From: Balanoglossus misakiensis
Taxonomy: Eukaryota > Hemichordata
Assembly: GCA_040954595.2 (NCBI GenBank)
Contig: CM082595.2
Span: 3,596,001-3,660,000, forward strand
Reading direction: 5' to 3'
DNA length: 64,000 nt
Under the pieces are notes generated by a model, which searched no databases, had not been told where the DNA came from, and worked only from the letters and a program-made list of their open reading frames with translations. Shown here piece after piece: positions 12,601 through 20,670 of this stretch (positions within the stretch are counted from its first letter, which is position 1; the number at the start of each line of letters is the position of its first letter). Both the position numbers and the translations under genes were made by a program.

Positions 12601-14392
12601 GTAGATCCAGGCCCACAATACGCACCATGGGAGACATTAATATTTCATGTACACCACGTCTGATGACTCATGGATGATACGCGTAATCTTCAGAACAACC
12701 TCAGGTCAACCAAGTCTGTCTCCAACACCGGGCTGGGATGCAAATATAAATTAGATGCTTTTTTACCAGCACAGTAAACCCGATTCTATTCCTCCCTGGA
12801 TAAAGCAGGCACCCTAAAATTTTCAGCCTTCTTTCTATGTGTATAAAATCAATTACGAGTATATTTATTGTGATATAGATAATTTTCTATATTATCTAAT
12901 AATCTATCGACAATTTGATCAATCTAACTATCAATATATTTCAATGATATATGATATGATACATGTATATCATTCATTATATATGACATGATACATGAAA
13001 CATACATGAATGTATGATATATTATGATATATATGGTGATGCAATATGATATACACATAGATGTATACCTTTGCAAACAATAGGGTTTAACAATAAAAGT
13101 TAGAACTAACAAATATCTGACAGTAGCAAAGAACAATGTTCTTATGGTATTAATCTGTTTGTTATTCTACAAATGTTCCAGTCACTTGTCACGTTCCTTA
13201 CTGGTGCGTGCCACTACTTGTATTTGTCACCTTTATTGCCACAATAAATTGACACGTAATCAGTTTTCAATAATCACACATGAAGTATAATGTTTGTATA
13301 ATGATAATGATATTCTGATATGGCATAAAATTCTACTTCTTCAGATTGTAGTTGTTTGGCCAGTATTCCATTGTGGCCAGAAGACGGCAGCCTGTACTTT
13401 GACCATGACATGTCCAGCTAACCTAATGCCAAGGTCAGGGTTGGGACATATCAGAGGGTCAAACATCCAGGACTGTGGTGTCAAATTACTATCTTAAACT
13501 GGGCTATATTGGGAATCATTTCATCACCCAATTTCAGAGAAATCTCGGCCAAACCCAGACACTGCCATGCTGTCATCACTTTTCAGGAAGTATAAGTCAT
13601 GTACCCCTCGTCACCCATTGCAATGTTTGATATTGTGTTTAACCTGGAAATCCCGGAAAAATAACAGTCTGTCAACCGGGTCTTTTCGGCACCACGCAAC
13701 ACCCTCGGAGAATAAACCGATCAGCTGCAAACCTCTGGAGATTGTCTGGTTTACGATTTGGTTTCCGTTTCTCAGTTGTGCGTGCTTTTATTTCTTATCA
13801 AAATACAACTGTCAAGAACGTTGATAGCATTTAACATCTGATAACAATATGCTGATCTCAAGACTGATACCCTATTAACCGGTCTCCGATTTCTATTTTG
13901 AAAATCTCTGCGGTTTTATAAAGCAGAGACAGGATTTGATTTCATGTATATTCCGGTCACCACTGCTATAGTATACTAAATATACATCAAATTATTACAA
14001 GAAACACTGCATAACCCATAACAGTATAGAGAGTGTCTGAAATACTCCATGGTAAGTTCTGTTGTACACACAAATAATTTCTTGCAGAAATAAACCAAAA
14101 TCAGAAATTCAGAACCAAGAACATACAGTGGAAGCTTCAATTACACACAATATTTTTATAACTTACCGATGGGCGCATTGTCGTAAATCAACAAATCGTA
14201 GGCTCCCTGGTATCCGACTCTGTAATTTGTCCGGGTGCCGGAATCCCACTGCACCACGACGGTCTTATCCGGAGATGCCGTGCTTCCGGCTTTGCCGATT
14301 TCCACCAGGGTTCCCAGGTGACCCTCGCCGTCGTCCTGGTTACCCCACTTCCAGTCGGGACCGCGTACAACTCGCAGGCCAACGTCGATCAT
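433..14392 (-). CDS. MIB2: E3 ubiquitin-protein ligase mind bomb 2 (19 coding exons, complete)
   Basis: RING E3 ligase that in characterised animals ubiquitinates Delta/Jagged ligands in the signal-sending cell and promotes their endocytosis. Nineteen exons with GT/AG borders and matching phases join to 2997 nt, 998 residues plus stop. Order: MIB/HERC2 (about 5-75), ZZ finger (84-121), second MIB/HERC2 (about 148-230), two MIB repeats (about 245-395), ankyrin repeats (about 425-780), RINGs at 830-863, 880-914 and 954-986. Length is close to human MIB1 and MIB2 (about 1000). It is MIB2 rather than MIB1 because the first MIB/HERC2 has the longer [20 protein letters not shown] loop and the [10 protein letters not shown] motif. 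Unlike human MIB2, which has two RINGs, it keeps three, as MIB1 does. The Met at 14392 is the first in frame, and an in-frame TGA lies upstream in the candidate leader exon. No break is seen. Confidence 0.96.
698..914. mobile_element. MITE-like element with internal 17-nt tandem repeats
   Basis: The left end TACAGTCAAACCT (698-710) and the reverse complement of the right end (902-914) match at 12 of 13 positions. Inside the left part, a 17-nt unit like TAGTGGCCACCTCTATA is repeated about five times (715-799). The right part has two CTGTCTATAAAGGCCA-like units. There is no coding capacity. This looks like a non-autonomous DNA element with a possible TA target. Confidence 0.7.
715..799. repeat. 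17-nt tandem repeat, about five copies
   Basis: Five consecutive imperfect 17-nt units beginning at 715, 732, 749, 766 and 783, each starting TAGTG or CAGTG and running through CCACCTCTATA or a variant. Confidence 0.85.
1546..1611 (-). CDS. MIB2: MIB2 coding exon 18: second half of RING finger 2 (66 nt)
   Basis: Residues 903-924 with ligands C904, C911 and C914 in [12 protein letters not shown], matching human MIB2 CARRMKKCIRCQ. Acceptor TCTTCAG, donor GTAAGG. At 66 nt with phase 1 at both ends it is a frame-neutral exon; removing it would disable RING 2 only. Confidence 0.92.
1732..1846 (-). CDS. MIB2: MIB2 coding exon 17: first half of RING finger 2
   Basis: Residues 865-902. Carries zinc ligands C880, C883, C895, H897 and C901 in [20 protein letters not shown]. 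Acceptor TTTCCAG, donor GTGAGA; phase 0 in, 1 out. The RING is completed by exon 18. Confidence 0.93.
1967..2204 (-). CDS. MIB2: MIB2 coding exon 16: Gln-rich linker and RING finger 1
   Basis: Residues 785-864. A Gln/Lys run (QKQQQQQKQ, from 791) is followed by a full set of C3HC4 ligands: C830, C833, C844, H846, C850, C853, C860 and C863. The [10 protein letters not shown] core corresponds to RING 1 of MIB1; human MIB2 has no matching RING. Acceptor CTTTCAG, donor GTAAGG; phase 2 in, 0 out. Confidence 0.92.
2449..2627 (-). CDS. MIB2: MIB2 coding exon 15: last ankyrin repeat
   Basis: Residues 726-784, with [20 protein letters not shown] and [13 protein letters not shown], ending the ankyrin region. 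Acceptor TTGACAG, donor GTTAGT; phase 0 in, 2 out. Confidence 0.93.
2844..3053 (-). CDS. MIB2: MIB2 coding exon 14: ankyrin repeats
   Basis: Residues 656-725, with [20 protein letters not shown], then [16 protein letters not shown]. The latter resembles the human MIB2 EDEEGDTALHVAL segment more than MIB1. Acceptor CCCGCAG, donor GTGAGC; phase 0 at both ends. Confidence 0.95.
3194..3320 (-). CDS. MIB2: MIB2 coding exon 13: ankyrin repeat
   Basis: Residues 613-655. [20 protein letters not shown] is almost identical to vertebrate MIB1 and MIB2. Acceptor TCAACAG, donor GTATCA, a weaker donor than its neighbours; phase 2 in, 0 out. Confidence 0.94.
3490..3644 (-). CDS. MIB2: MIB2 coding exon 12: ankyrin repeats
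   Basis: Residues 562-612, with [20 protein letters not shown] and [15 protein letters not shown]. Acceptor TTCATAG, donor GTAAGT; phase 0 in, 2 out. Confidence 0.94.
3772..3928 (-). CDS. MIB2: MIB2 coding exon 11: ankyrin repeats
   Basis: Residues 510-561, with [20 protein letters not shown] and [21 protein letters not shown] chose the distal donor CAG|GTAAGT because it keeps frame with exon 12 and completes the repeat. A nearer GTACAA, 25 nt earlier, would shift the frame. Confidence 0.93.
4167..4315 (-). CDS. MIB2: MIB2 coding exon 10: ankyrin repeats
   Basis: Residues 460-509. Contains [20 protein letters not shown] and [13 protein letters not shown], both canonical ankyrin segments. 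Acceptor GGTTTAG, donor GTAAGT; phase 0 in, 2 out. Confidence 0.94.
4416..4549 (-). CDS. MIB2: MIB2 coding exon 9: linker and first ankyrin helix pair
   Basis: Residues 415-459: a helix-rich linker ([15 protein letters not shown]), then [20 protein letters not shown], the cap of the ankyrin stack. Acceptor ATTGCAG, donor GTATGT; phase 1 in, 0 out. Confidence 0.93.
4584..4620. repeat. CT-rich microsatellite in a MIB2 intron
   Basis: Pyrimidine-rich CTCTCTGTCTCTCTCCCTCT-type run between exons 8 and 9. On the transcribed strand it is a GA-rich tract. Confidence 0.8.
5241..5415 (-). CDS. MIB2: MIB2 coding exon 8: second half of MIB repeat 2 and acidic linker
   Basis: Residues 357-414: [20 protein letters not shown], then WTYNPMCV, then a polar acidic linker leading to the ankyrin region. 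Acceptor CTTTCAG, donor GTAAGT; phase 0 in, 1 out. Confidence 0.94.
5518..5622 (-). CDS. MIB2: MIB2 coding exon 7: first half of MIB repeat 2
   Basis: Residues 322-356. Carries [20 protein letters not shown] and GHGEWTDSM, the same half-repeat as exon 5. Acceptor TTGTCAG, donor GTAAGA; 105 nt, phase 0 at both ends. Confidence 0.94.
5887..5997 (-). CDS. MIB2: MIB2 coding exon 6: second half of MIB repeat 1
   Basis: Residues 285-321, with [20 protein letters not shown] and RWTFHPGAL, which match the vertebrate repeat. Acceptor GTTTTAG, donor GTAATG. At 111 nt with phase 0 at both ends, skipping it would not shift the frame. Confidence 0.93.
6628..6779 (-). CDS. MIB2: MIB2 coding exon 5: first half of MIB repeat 1
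   Basis: Residues 234-284. After a polar linker it has [20 protein letters not shown] and HGGWNPKM, the first half of a MIB repeat. Acceptor TTTGCAG, donor GTAATT; phase 1 in, 0 out. Confidence 0.94.
7263..7457 (-). CDS. MIB2: MIB2 coding exon 4: rest of MIB/HERC2 domain 2
   Basis: Residues 169-233, with [20 protein letters not shown] and [12 protein letters not shown], nearly identical to vertebrate MIB2, then the [10 protein letters not shown] end of the domain. Acceptor TTTTCAG, donor GTAAGT; phase 1 in and out. Confidence 0.96.
7621..7727 (-). CDS. MIB2: MIB2 coding exon 3: start of MIB/HERC2 domain 2
   Basis: Residues 133-168, a short basic linker and then [20 protein letters not shown], the opening of the second MIB/HERC2 module. 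Acceptor TTTACAG, donor GTAAGT; phase 2 in, 1 out. Confidence 0.95.
7906..8077 (-). CDS. MIB2: MIB2 coding exon 2: ZZ zinc finger
   Basis: Residues 76-133. All ZZ zinc ligands are present: C84, C87, C99, C102, C108, C111, H117 and H121, with the family motif [14 protein letters not shown]. The acceptor is TTTCTAG and the donor GTGAGT. It joins exon 1 across a 6.1 kb intron in matching phase (1 in, 2 out). Confidence 0.96.
10031..10109 (+). repeat. Short dispersed inverted-repeat element, copy A
   Basis: Shares GGTCCA(A/G)ATCCATTGTTTT, then TAAAGTTGGACCTCTATA, then ATAGGGGTGAAAAGGTTAA, with copies at 38683-38778 (reverse) and 60544-60628. No coding capacity. Confidence 0.75.
12855..13070. repeat. 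AT-rich low-complexity tract
   Basis: About 200 bases made of ATGATAT-, ATACATG- and TATCAAT-like units, irregular rather than a clean tandem array. Confidence 0.7.
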
Positions 14393-14410
14393 TATGGCAA
14401 CTACACAGCT
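14167..14410 (-). CDS. MIB2: MIB2 coding exon 1: MIB/HERC2 domain 1
   Basis: The start codon is at 14392-14390 and 18 nt of leader (14393-14410) precede it. The acceptor, just above 14410, reads TTTCGCAG, so a further upstream leader exon must exist. Encodes residues 1-75, including [17 protein letters not shown], the signature of the MIB/HERC2 fold that in mind bomb binds Notch ligands. Donor GTAAGT; ends in phase 1. Confidence 0.95.
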
Positions 14411-17400
14411 CTGCGAAACAAAGAATATACACTTTTAATATTTCTTACAAGTGCACATTTAACATGGCGTTCACATAGGGACCACTGGAATGTTTCTGAA
14501 ACGTCTTAGCTCAATACTGGCATAAAATGTTTTGTCTCTGAAACGTTTCAAATTTTACCCAGTGTGAACAATGGTATTATTCATGGATTAGGAATTTTTC
14601 ATCATGTATGCTATGTGCATTTTGTGTATCGTAATATGTACCAGCAGTGTACCAAGTTAAACAGAATAGCTTGGCTGCCACGTTTTTTACTAACCACCAT
14701 CACTATCTTGAATGGATGATGATCCAATTTTCTGAACAGATCAAATATGACAAGCACATGACTATACGGATCATAATTACCACTTGATAGCATCAATAAA
14801 ATTAATAACCATAATTCATAATAATATGGCAATAAATCACAAGCTCCTTGTAGACTTTCAAGGCCACAGATTAAATACATGAAACAAAAATATATATCAA
14901 AAAATATTTTTCTGTTCTAAATGCTATGAATACAATATACTAGTAAAAGTTGTTATGCTCTGGAGAGAAGAAAATATTGATAACTTAATTAGGAAAATAT
15001 TTACACAAAGTCTATGACATATTTGCACAATATTTCCACTCGAGTCATTTGAGCATATGCCTGTATTATTCCATGTCACGTCTGTTTCTATTTCGCCAAG
15101 CTGGGAAAATAAAAATAATTGGCTTAATTATCTAAATTATTCCTGCTGTGTCTCTCAGCAGTGCCGGGATAAATCGGAGGCGGAAAACGTGCCGTCGCTG
15201 CCGGAATGGCCTGGTGAACCCATTAACCGGGAAAGGGATAGATTTCTGCTTTTCCGTCCGCCTTTCCCGGATCAGGTGCCTCTGCCACACGCGCGATACA
15301 TTTCTGTCTGAAGTGTAATTGATAGTGGCTGCTCGGAGAAGAATCTATAATCAATCCTGTAGCTGTTTTCCGGGATTTCCACTGCGCCCGGATCTCGCTT
15401 TCCTCGCAAAACCGTTTCACGCTACACTGGTTTGATCAAATGACACCTATTTGATTATCCGTGTTTGTAATTAAATTTCCATTTACCGAGCTTCGTTTTG
15501 GAGTATGCTTTTATTGATTGGTGATATCTGAATATAAATTCGCTGCACAGAGAATTTTCCTGTCCAATTCTTTATCCCATTTTTTTGTATTCAATCCAAT
15601 TTGGATTGGTTAAATTTAGTAAATAAAAAGACTGTTTAAAACAGTTTCTCATACACTTGCCCTTACTCGTTATATTTTTTGTAAATATTTGAATTTGGCA
15701 ATATGTGATATTTACTCAGACATTTCACTGGCTCGCAGGATCTACACAGTATCTATCAATCAATCATTCAATCAATAATAGGGCACATCAAAGCACTCCA
15801 GAATCAGCTGATCAGAATTAAATAATTACCCGACAAACAAGTCTTCTAATCTCATAAAAAATACTATGTCAATACTCCCTAATTTGGATGCCTTTTAACT
15901 GAATTTGTCTTTACATATCTGTGTTGCACACTGTCCATAATTGCAAAGCAATGGCCCACTTCATAGCTATAATGAACGAGATTAAATTCTTCAAACAAGG
16001 AAGTCACCGGGCAAAAAAACAAGTGCTCAGAAACCTTCAAGTGCCTTGGCCTTTATACTTTATAGCTTTGATGAATACACATAATGGCAGTGCACTACAA
16101 AATTATTTAAAATCACTTGGGAGATTTTAATAAATTTTGCAGGTAAAAGGGTACTGGAAAAACCACACAAATCAATACATAAAAATAAACAATATATGAG
16201 TGAGCAAATCCTATATCATGAGGTAGTACTGACTGGTCCACTTGTACTATTGTAGAGGGTTTTTTTTTTTCAAACTGCCTTTGTAGCAAACCAAGAAGAA
16301 TAGGATGCCATGAAAATTAATTAAGTAAATTAAAAACTGTCTGTCCCTTGAATGCCTTCTGGAAAATCAATTTAAATCCTTTGTAATAAAGAAATCTTTC
16401 TATTTATTCTGAAATTCTGATTATTGGATTTGAAGTGATGCAAAGCTGTCGTTTTCTGCGTTCGTTAGCAACTGGAAAACCTGACAATTTGACAAGCACT
16501 TGACTTCTGTGCTGAGATACATTTTGGGATAAGTAGTGAAACTTCCTGCGAACTGATCACAAATTAATAAATATTAACCATGAATCCATGATAATTGTTT
16601 AATCTTTTTGTGGGAAATATTTTGGTAAAATCAGTCTGATTATATAACACAGTCTGCTGTGCATTTCAGACATCTGTACATAATGCATATGGTGAAATGT
16701 ACACAAATTTATGTCTATTTCTGTATTATCATTTCTACCAGATATCAACAAAACATTTCATTTTCTTTGCGATATTTGTTTAAAAGTTTGCGTTACAATC
16801 ATTGATGGCACCAATTGTTACATAACACACAGTTTGGATGTTGTCAACAGAAGAAAAACGCCCACTAGATATCTCTATCAATCCACCAAAACTGGCGTTC
16901 TGGTGGCTTTGAACTCAAAGAGAGTAGAATGCTTGCTGTCATTCTGAAAATGCCCACAATATTCTCAACAAGGTTATCCTGACACAAAGACACTGTCCCT
17001 GTTCAATGCAAAGATCTGTGAGTGTATTGTTATCAACTATTGGCAATAAAAGGGAATCACATCAAATTAGGATAAATTGCCTTTGAGCAGTTTAACATTG
17101 ATTCATTTCAATTGACCACAGATGCAGCAAGAATCCCTTTTCCTCAAGTACGCTTACAAGGAAATCTCTCCAGACACACACCGTCTGTTCATCAGAGTGA
17201 CTGGTGTCAAATGAGCTGAATTCAATCCTTCCATTGGCAGTGTTTATAAATTGCCTGTCATGTCTTCTATGAAAGATAGTCCAGGGCACACGGACGCGCT
17301 GGGGAGGCGCGGTGTGGAATTACAAAATACGGCCAATTATGAACAACCCTTGGTAAATGGAACATCGCAATTTTACTTCTCGGATATGTGGAGTGCCATG

Positions 17401-18463
17401 ATCTCTCTCTCTCTATTCATGACGAGTGACACCAACTCTACTCTTGTACAGGGTGTGTCTGTGGAGTCATTGAATTGAGAGACAAATGATTGGCAAGTCT
17501 AGTCTAGGGCTTCAGGAGACACACGTACAGACAAGCATGTCTATAATGGCGACACTGCACTGGCCCCTGAAAATGTTCCCAGTAGCACTATAAATAAAGA
17601 GAGGGAACCAAAGCCAGCCTTGTGTGTTTGTTGAATATGGCCTTGACATTTTTTGTGGACATAAGATCGTCACAACGTACACACCATATTCCGATACACA
17701 CGAAGCAGTGCGTTGGCCCCAGGAGAGGCAACACGTTTCTCGTATCAGTGTCACAGTCACATACCCACAATCGGTCATTCTCACCTTTTGATGGAAGTTG
17801 TTTTCAATGAATTAAATTTCTTTAGATAATGAAGATCAATTTACACTCCCATTCACGACACTTTTTTGTCCAGATTCCGAAACAGCAACAAATTGGTCCA
17901 TCTGGACGATTGATAGAAATATGCGCTTCCGCCTCCCAAATTGAAATGTGATCGACGCACGGCAATCGCATATTTACTGTAAACAAATATTAATCTATAT
18001 GTTGTCTGAAATGCGTCCCGTTTCGAACACTAGTCTGAGAGTATAATTTCAGTAAATACGGTTTGCAAACACCGCCCAATTACCAGATCATTCGTCAAAT
18101 CGCGATCGCGTGTGGACGGGCTGGTTTAATAGGCCAGGCACCGATCACAAACGTGAATGGTGCATATCGGTGTGGTGTCCAACTTTTAAGTGATCCAAAC
18201 TCACGCACCCGACCCATTTCAACGCTGATCGCTCATCCAAAATGAAGGAGATATACTCAATAAGTGTACGTGACATTTCAAAATTGGCACGTCCTTGGTG
18301 GATCGTTTCCATTTGTTTCGGAAGCTTGTGTGAACCTTTATGGGTTTTGGAGTGTAAATACGACTGGGTCGAGCTATCGACTATCGTATCGGAACACTTC
18401 TTATTTCGAGACGCATTTCAAACATTTGGTGCCGATCAAAGTACTACGACGATACGTACTTAC
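14411..18463 (-). other. Candidate MIB2 leader intron
   Basis: About 4 kb between the acceptor of the first coding exon and a strong donor (CAG|GTAAGTAC) at 18463-18464. It is largely AT-rich, with a GC-richer patch near 15160-15300 that has no supported reading frame. Confidence 0.55.
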
Positions 18464-18600
18464 CTGATCTTTGGTACAGCACTTCAAAGCTGGCTTATTT
18501 CACCCTCGAAATTACTTATAAGAAAGGAAATGGTGTGCTATTGTACGCAGTCCTCGTCTAGTTACGATTTCCGCAAAATAACTCCGCCATTTTGAAACAT
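18464..18600 (-). other. MIB2: Candidate non-coding first exon of MIB2
   Basis: The minus strand reads CAAAGATCAG|GTAAGTACGT, a near-perfect donor, with intron starting below 18464. Joined to the leader part of coding exon 1, the frame has TGA upstream and no ATG before Met1, which fits a 5' UTR. It also contains a short upstream frame of ten codons beginning at the ATGGCGG of the YY1-like motif. The upper (5') boundary is a guess. Confidence 0.5.
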
Positions 18601-18680
18601 ACATAAATTGGTATGAGCATGCGTGTTGTGATAAGGGTACCCGGATGTGAACAACACCACAAGACGTTGACTACGGAAGT
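18582..18680. promoter_or_regulatory. Probable MIB2 promoter: YY1-like and ETS-like motifs
   Basis: On the minus strand CAAAATGGCGGAG (18594-18582) matches the YY1 site common just downstream of animal start sites. CCGGATGT (18641-18648) and ACGGAAGT (18673-18680) fit the ETS consensus. No TATA box is seen. Placement at the start of the candidate leader exon supports a TATA-less promoter. Confidence 0.45.
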
Positions 18681-19448
18681 TTGTTTATTTGTCTGTAATC
18701 GACAAGGTGCAAGGAACAGTCTGATGTGGGGATAAATGATAATACGAGGCTCTATTGCTTGTTGTCAATCCTGTCTTCTTTCTTTATAAAACACGCGTGT
18801 CACGACCCTATGTTATCCGTGTGTCATCACCCGGATAGCCGGGAGGGCTATCTGTGTTCCCATATGTGTTTTGCTGCTGGTCCATAGCCCTGACAATATC
18901 ACTCAGTTTGTGTTGGGACTCCCCACTAGAAAGAAACATTCAAGGGATCGGTAGGGCTATAGATCCGCTGCAATTATACATAGCTAGGGACCGTAGAGCA
19001 ATGGACTGAACCCTGGACCAGTCATTTCCTTGTAGTTATGTGTCTTTTCTGGCTAAAGTTTGTTTTGTTGTATGCAACTTGAGTCTTGAACAAAATCAAC
19101 CATTTATAGAGACCATTTTCACTGTACCACAAGTCGCACACTAGTGTAGTATCTATCCGTACGTACTGATAAATACTAGACTGGTGGCAGAGAGCCACAT
19201 CAGCTTTGATTTGACCATCGTATCACTCAACCGACGACAGTTTCCAAAGATTATACAAAGGAAGAAGCACCATACCGCCAGTGGTGGCGCCAGTAATTTT
19301 CCTACTGCGCTCTGCAAACATCATTGTCCCCGGTAGAGGGCGGCCACAGATCCGTCGTATCCAGGGCAAAATTAATAACACCAGTGTATTTTTTTCTTAT
19401 TTCCATGTCCATGTACAGTAAATATAAGCAGCAAATGCAGAAGATAGC

Positions 19449-19475
19449 CTCGCGAAAATAAAGTGTTTTACAGTA
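19449..19475. repeat. Solo terminal repeat of the 159-bp MITE
   Basis: These 27 bases are the exact reverse complement of 19788-19814 and differ by one base from 19920-19946. No matching left end is seen upstream, so this is a fragment or solo end. Confidence 0.8.
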
Positions 19476-19509
19476 GTTACGGACCTCATTTTACTCGATG
19501 GTCAGCTAT

Positions 19510-19544
19510 ATTTGCATTTGAGCTCCGCCCACTGATTGACGTCA
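19510..19544. promoter_or_regulatory. Octamer, GC-box-like and perfect CRE cluster
   Basis: ATTTGCAT (19510-19517), CTCCGCCCA (about 19523-19531) and the palindromic CRE TGACGTCA (19537-19544) lie within 35 bases in the divergent intergenic region. The octamer belongs to a locally repeated segment, so function is uncertain. Confidence 0.35.
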
Positions 19545-19787
19545 CATATCAAAAGCTTCCTATGCTAATACCTACGGCTACTCGATGGAAAAAAAGTTAC
19601 GGACTTCATTTTACTTTGCATTTGACGGGGAATTGAACCCCGGTCTTCCGCGTGACAGGCGGAGATACTCACCACTATACTATCGAGGACAAGTTTTAAG
19701 TTACAACAAATGCGAAACTTACAAGTTGTAAGCTTTGCATTTGAGCTCCGTATCATATGCTAATACCTACGGTTACTCGATGGAAAA
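19511..19787. repeat. Local direct repeats flanking the tRNA-like sequence
   Basis: TTTGCATTTGA occurs at 19511, 19615 and about 19734. CTAATACCTACGG followed by TACTCGATGGAAAA occurs at about 19565 and 19761. GTTACGGAC(C/T)TCATTTTACT occurs at about 19476 and 19596. These indicate duplication of a unit of about 100-220 bp. Confidence 0.75.
19618..19689 (-). pseudogene. tRNA-Asp(GTC)-like pseudogene
   Basis: The minus strand carries a D arm (GTATAGTGGTGAGTAT), an anticodon arm with loop CTGTCAC (anticodon GTC) and a paired stem, and a T arm with GGTTCAATTCC. These match eukaryotic tRNA-Asp and contain the A and B boxes. The 5' acceptor strand TCCTCGA does not pair with the 3' strand TCAAATG at positions 2, 3 and 5, so the molecule is probably not functional. 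It may be a tRNA-derived SINE head or a duplicated fragment. Confidence 0.7.
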
Positions 19788-19946
19788 TACTGTAAAACAC
19801 TTTATTTTCGCGAGTTATTTTTTTCGCGATATCAAGAGAGGCCACTTCAAAAACAATTTACGCGTCTTTTTATTTTCACGCTATTTTGGCTCTCGCGTGT
19901 ATTTGGCGAAAATTAATTGCTCGCGAAAATAAAGTGTTTGACAGTA
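19788..19946. mobile_element. 159-bp MITE with 27-bp terminal inverted repeats
   Basis: The ends 19788-19814 and 19920-19946 are inverted repeats matching at 26 of 27 positions, beginning TACTGTAAAACACTTTATTT and ending with its complement. The interior (105 bp) is non-coding. The TA at the ends suggests a TA target site, as in Tc1/mariner-type elements. Confidence 0.8.
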
Positions 19947-20381
19947 TACGTATAGGTGGCTATTATAATCTTAGCGAAAAGTTTGTTCTGGTTTTATTTT
20001 AATTGTTTGTAGCCTTTAATTTGTATCACGTTTTCTCACGTGAGCCATAAATAATTACATCTCCTTGCTGGTTATTTGGTATCATTGTGATTTCACTGAG
20101 ACCTTAGTGCACATAGTGACTGACATGTTGAAAGATATGCGTATTTTGCATTTCTGGCCCAGCAAACAATCCGGATTTTAATTGCTGAAGCAAAAATATT
20201 TTTTAATTGCCTAAGTAAAAATATTTGTTTATTAGTATAGCATTTTAATCTTAATTTAATTTTAAACGAACGTGGCATCACCTGACTTGGGTCGACCACA
20301 GTACGTTGATTCACTCCCGCATGGGTGTGTCAATTAACCATAAGAGCCTTTCGACTTGAGTTGACCATTACGTCGATCGTC

Positions 20382-20389
20382 ATTTGCAT
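20382..20389 (+). promoter_or_regulatory. Octamer motif upstream of DVL
   Basis: ATTTGCAT lies about 120 bases upstream of the DVL start codon, in a stretch without a TATA box. It is a POU-factor consensus; function not shown. Confidence 0.3.
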
Positions 20390-20506
20390 ATTGGAGTGAA
20401 CAAGCAGTCGCAGGGAAGGAAAATAGGCTGGGAAAGCTAGGCTGTTTTACATTTCCGACGGTAGTGATCGCTTTTCTACGGGGATTATTGGACTCTTTGG
20501 GCCTCC

Positions 20507-20670
20507 ATGATGGAGGAGACCAAGATCATTTATCACATAGACGATGAAGACACACCGTATTTAGTGAAACTGCCGATTCCTTCTGACCAAGTCACATTGG
20601 GTGATTTCAAAAATGTTCTCAATCGTCCCAATTATAAGTTTTTCTTCAAGTCTATGGACGATGATTTCGG
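20507..20670 (+). CDS. DVL: DVL exon 1: start codon and first half of DIX
   Basis: Starts ATGATG at 20507 and 20510. The second ATG has A at -3 and G at +4 and gives MEETKIIYH, aligning with human MAETKIIYH, so it is probably the main start. An in-frame TGA at 20465-20467 closes the frame upstream. The exon continues through [20 protein letters not shown] and ends GG|GTGAGT, phase 2. Reading through the donor gives an immediate stop. Confidence 0.95.

Larger units (their letters stand above)
8078..14166 (-). other. MIB2 intron between MIB/HERC2 exon and ZZ exon
   Basis: A 6.1 kb intron. It holds the dispersed short repeats at 9021-9044 and 10031-10109 and the AT-rich tract near 12855-13070. 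Several short open frames here (the longest near 9881-10390) have no recognisable domain and overlap the repeat. Confidence 0.85.

Noticed and set aside
15057-15420. GC-richer patch in the MIB2 leader intron as an extra exon
   Set aside because: Short frames on both strands lack similarity to known proteins, and no splice pair fits the MIB2 leader.
19618-19689. Functional tRNA-Asp gene
   Set aside because: The acceptor stem fails to pair at several positions and the 3' end merges into a repeat, so I call it a pseudogene.
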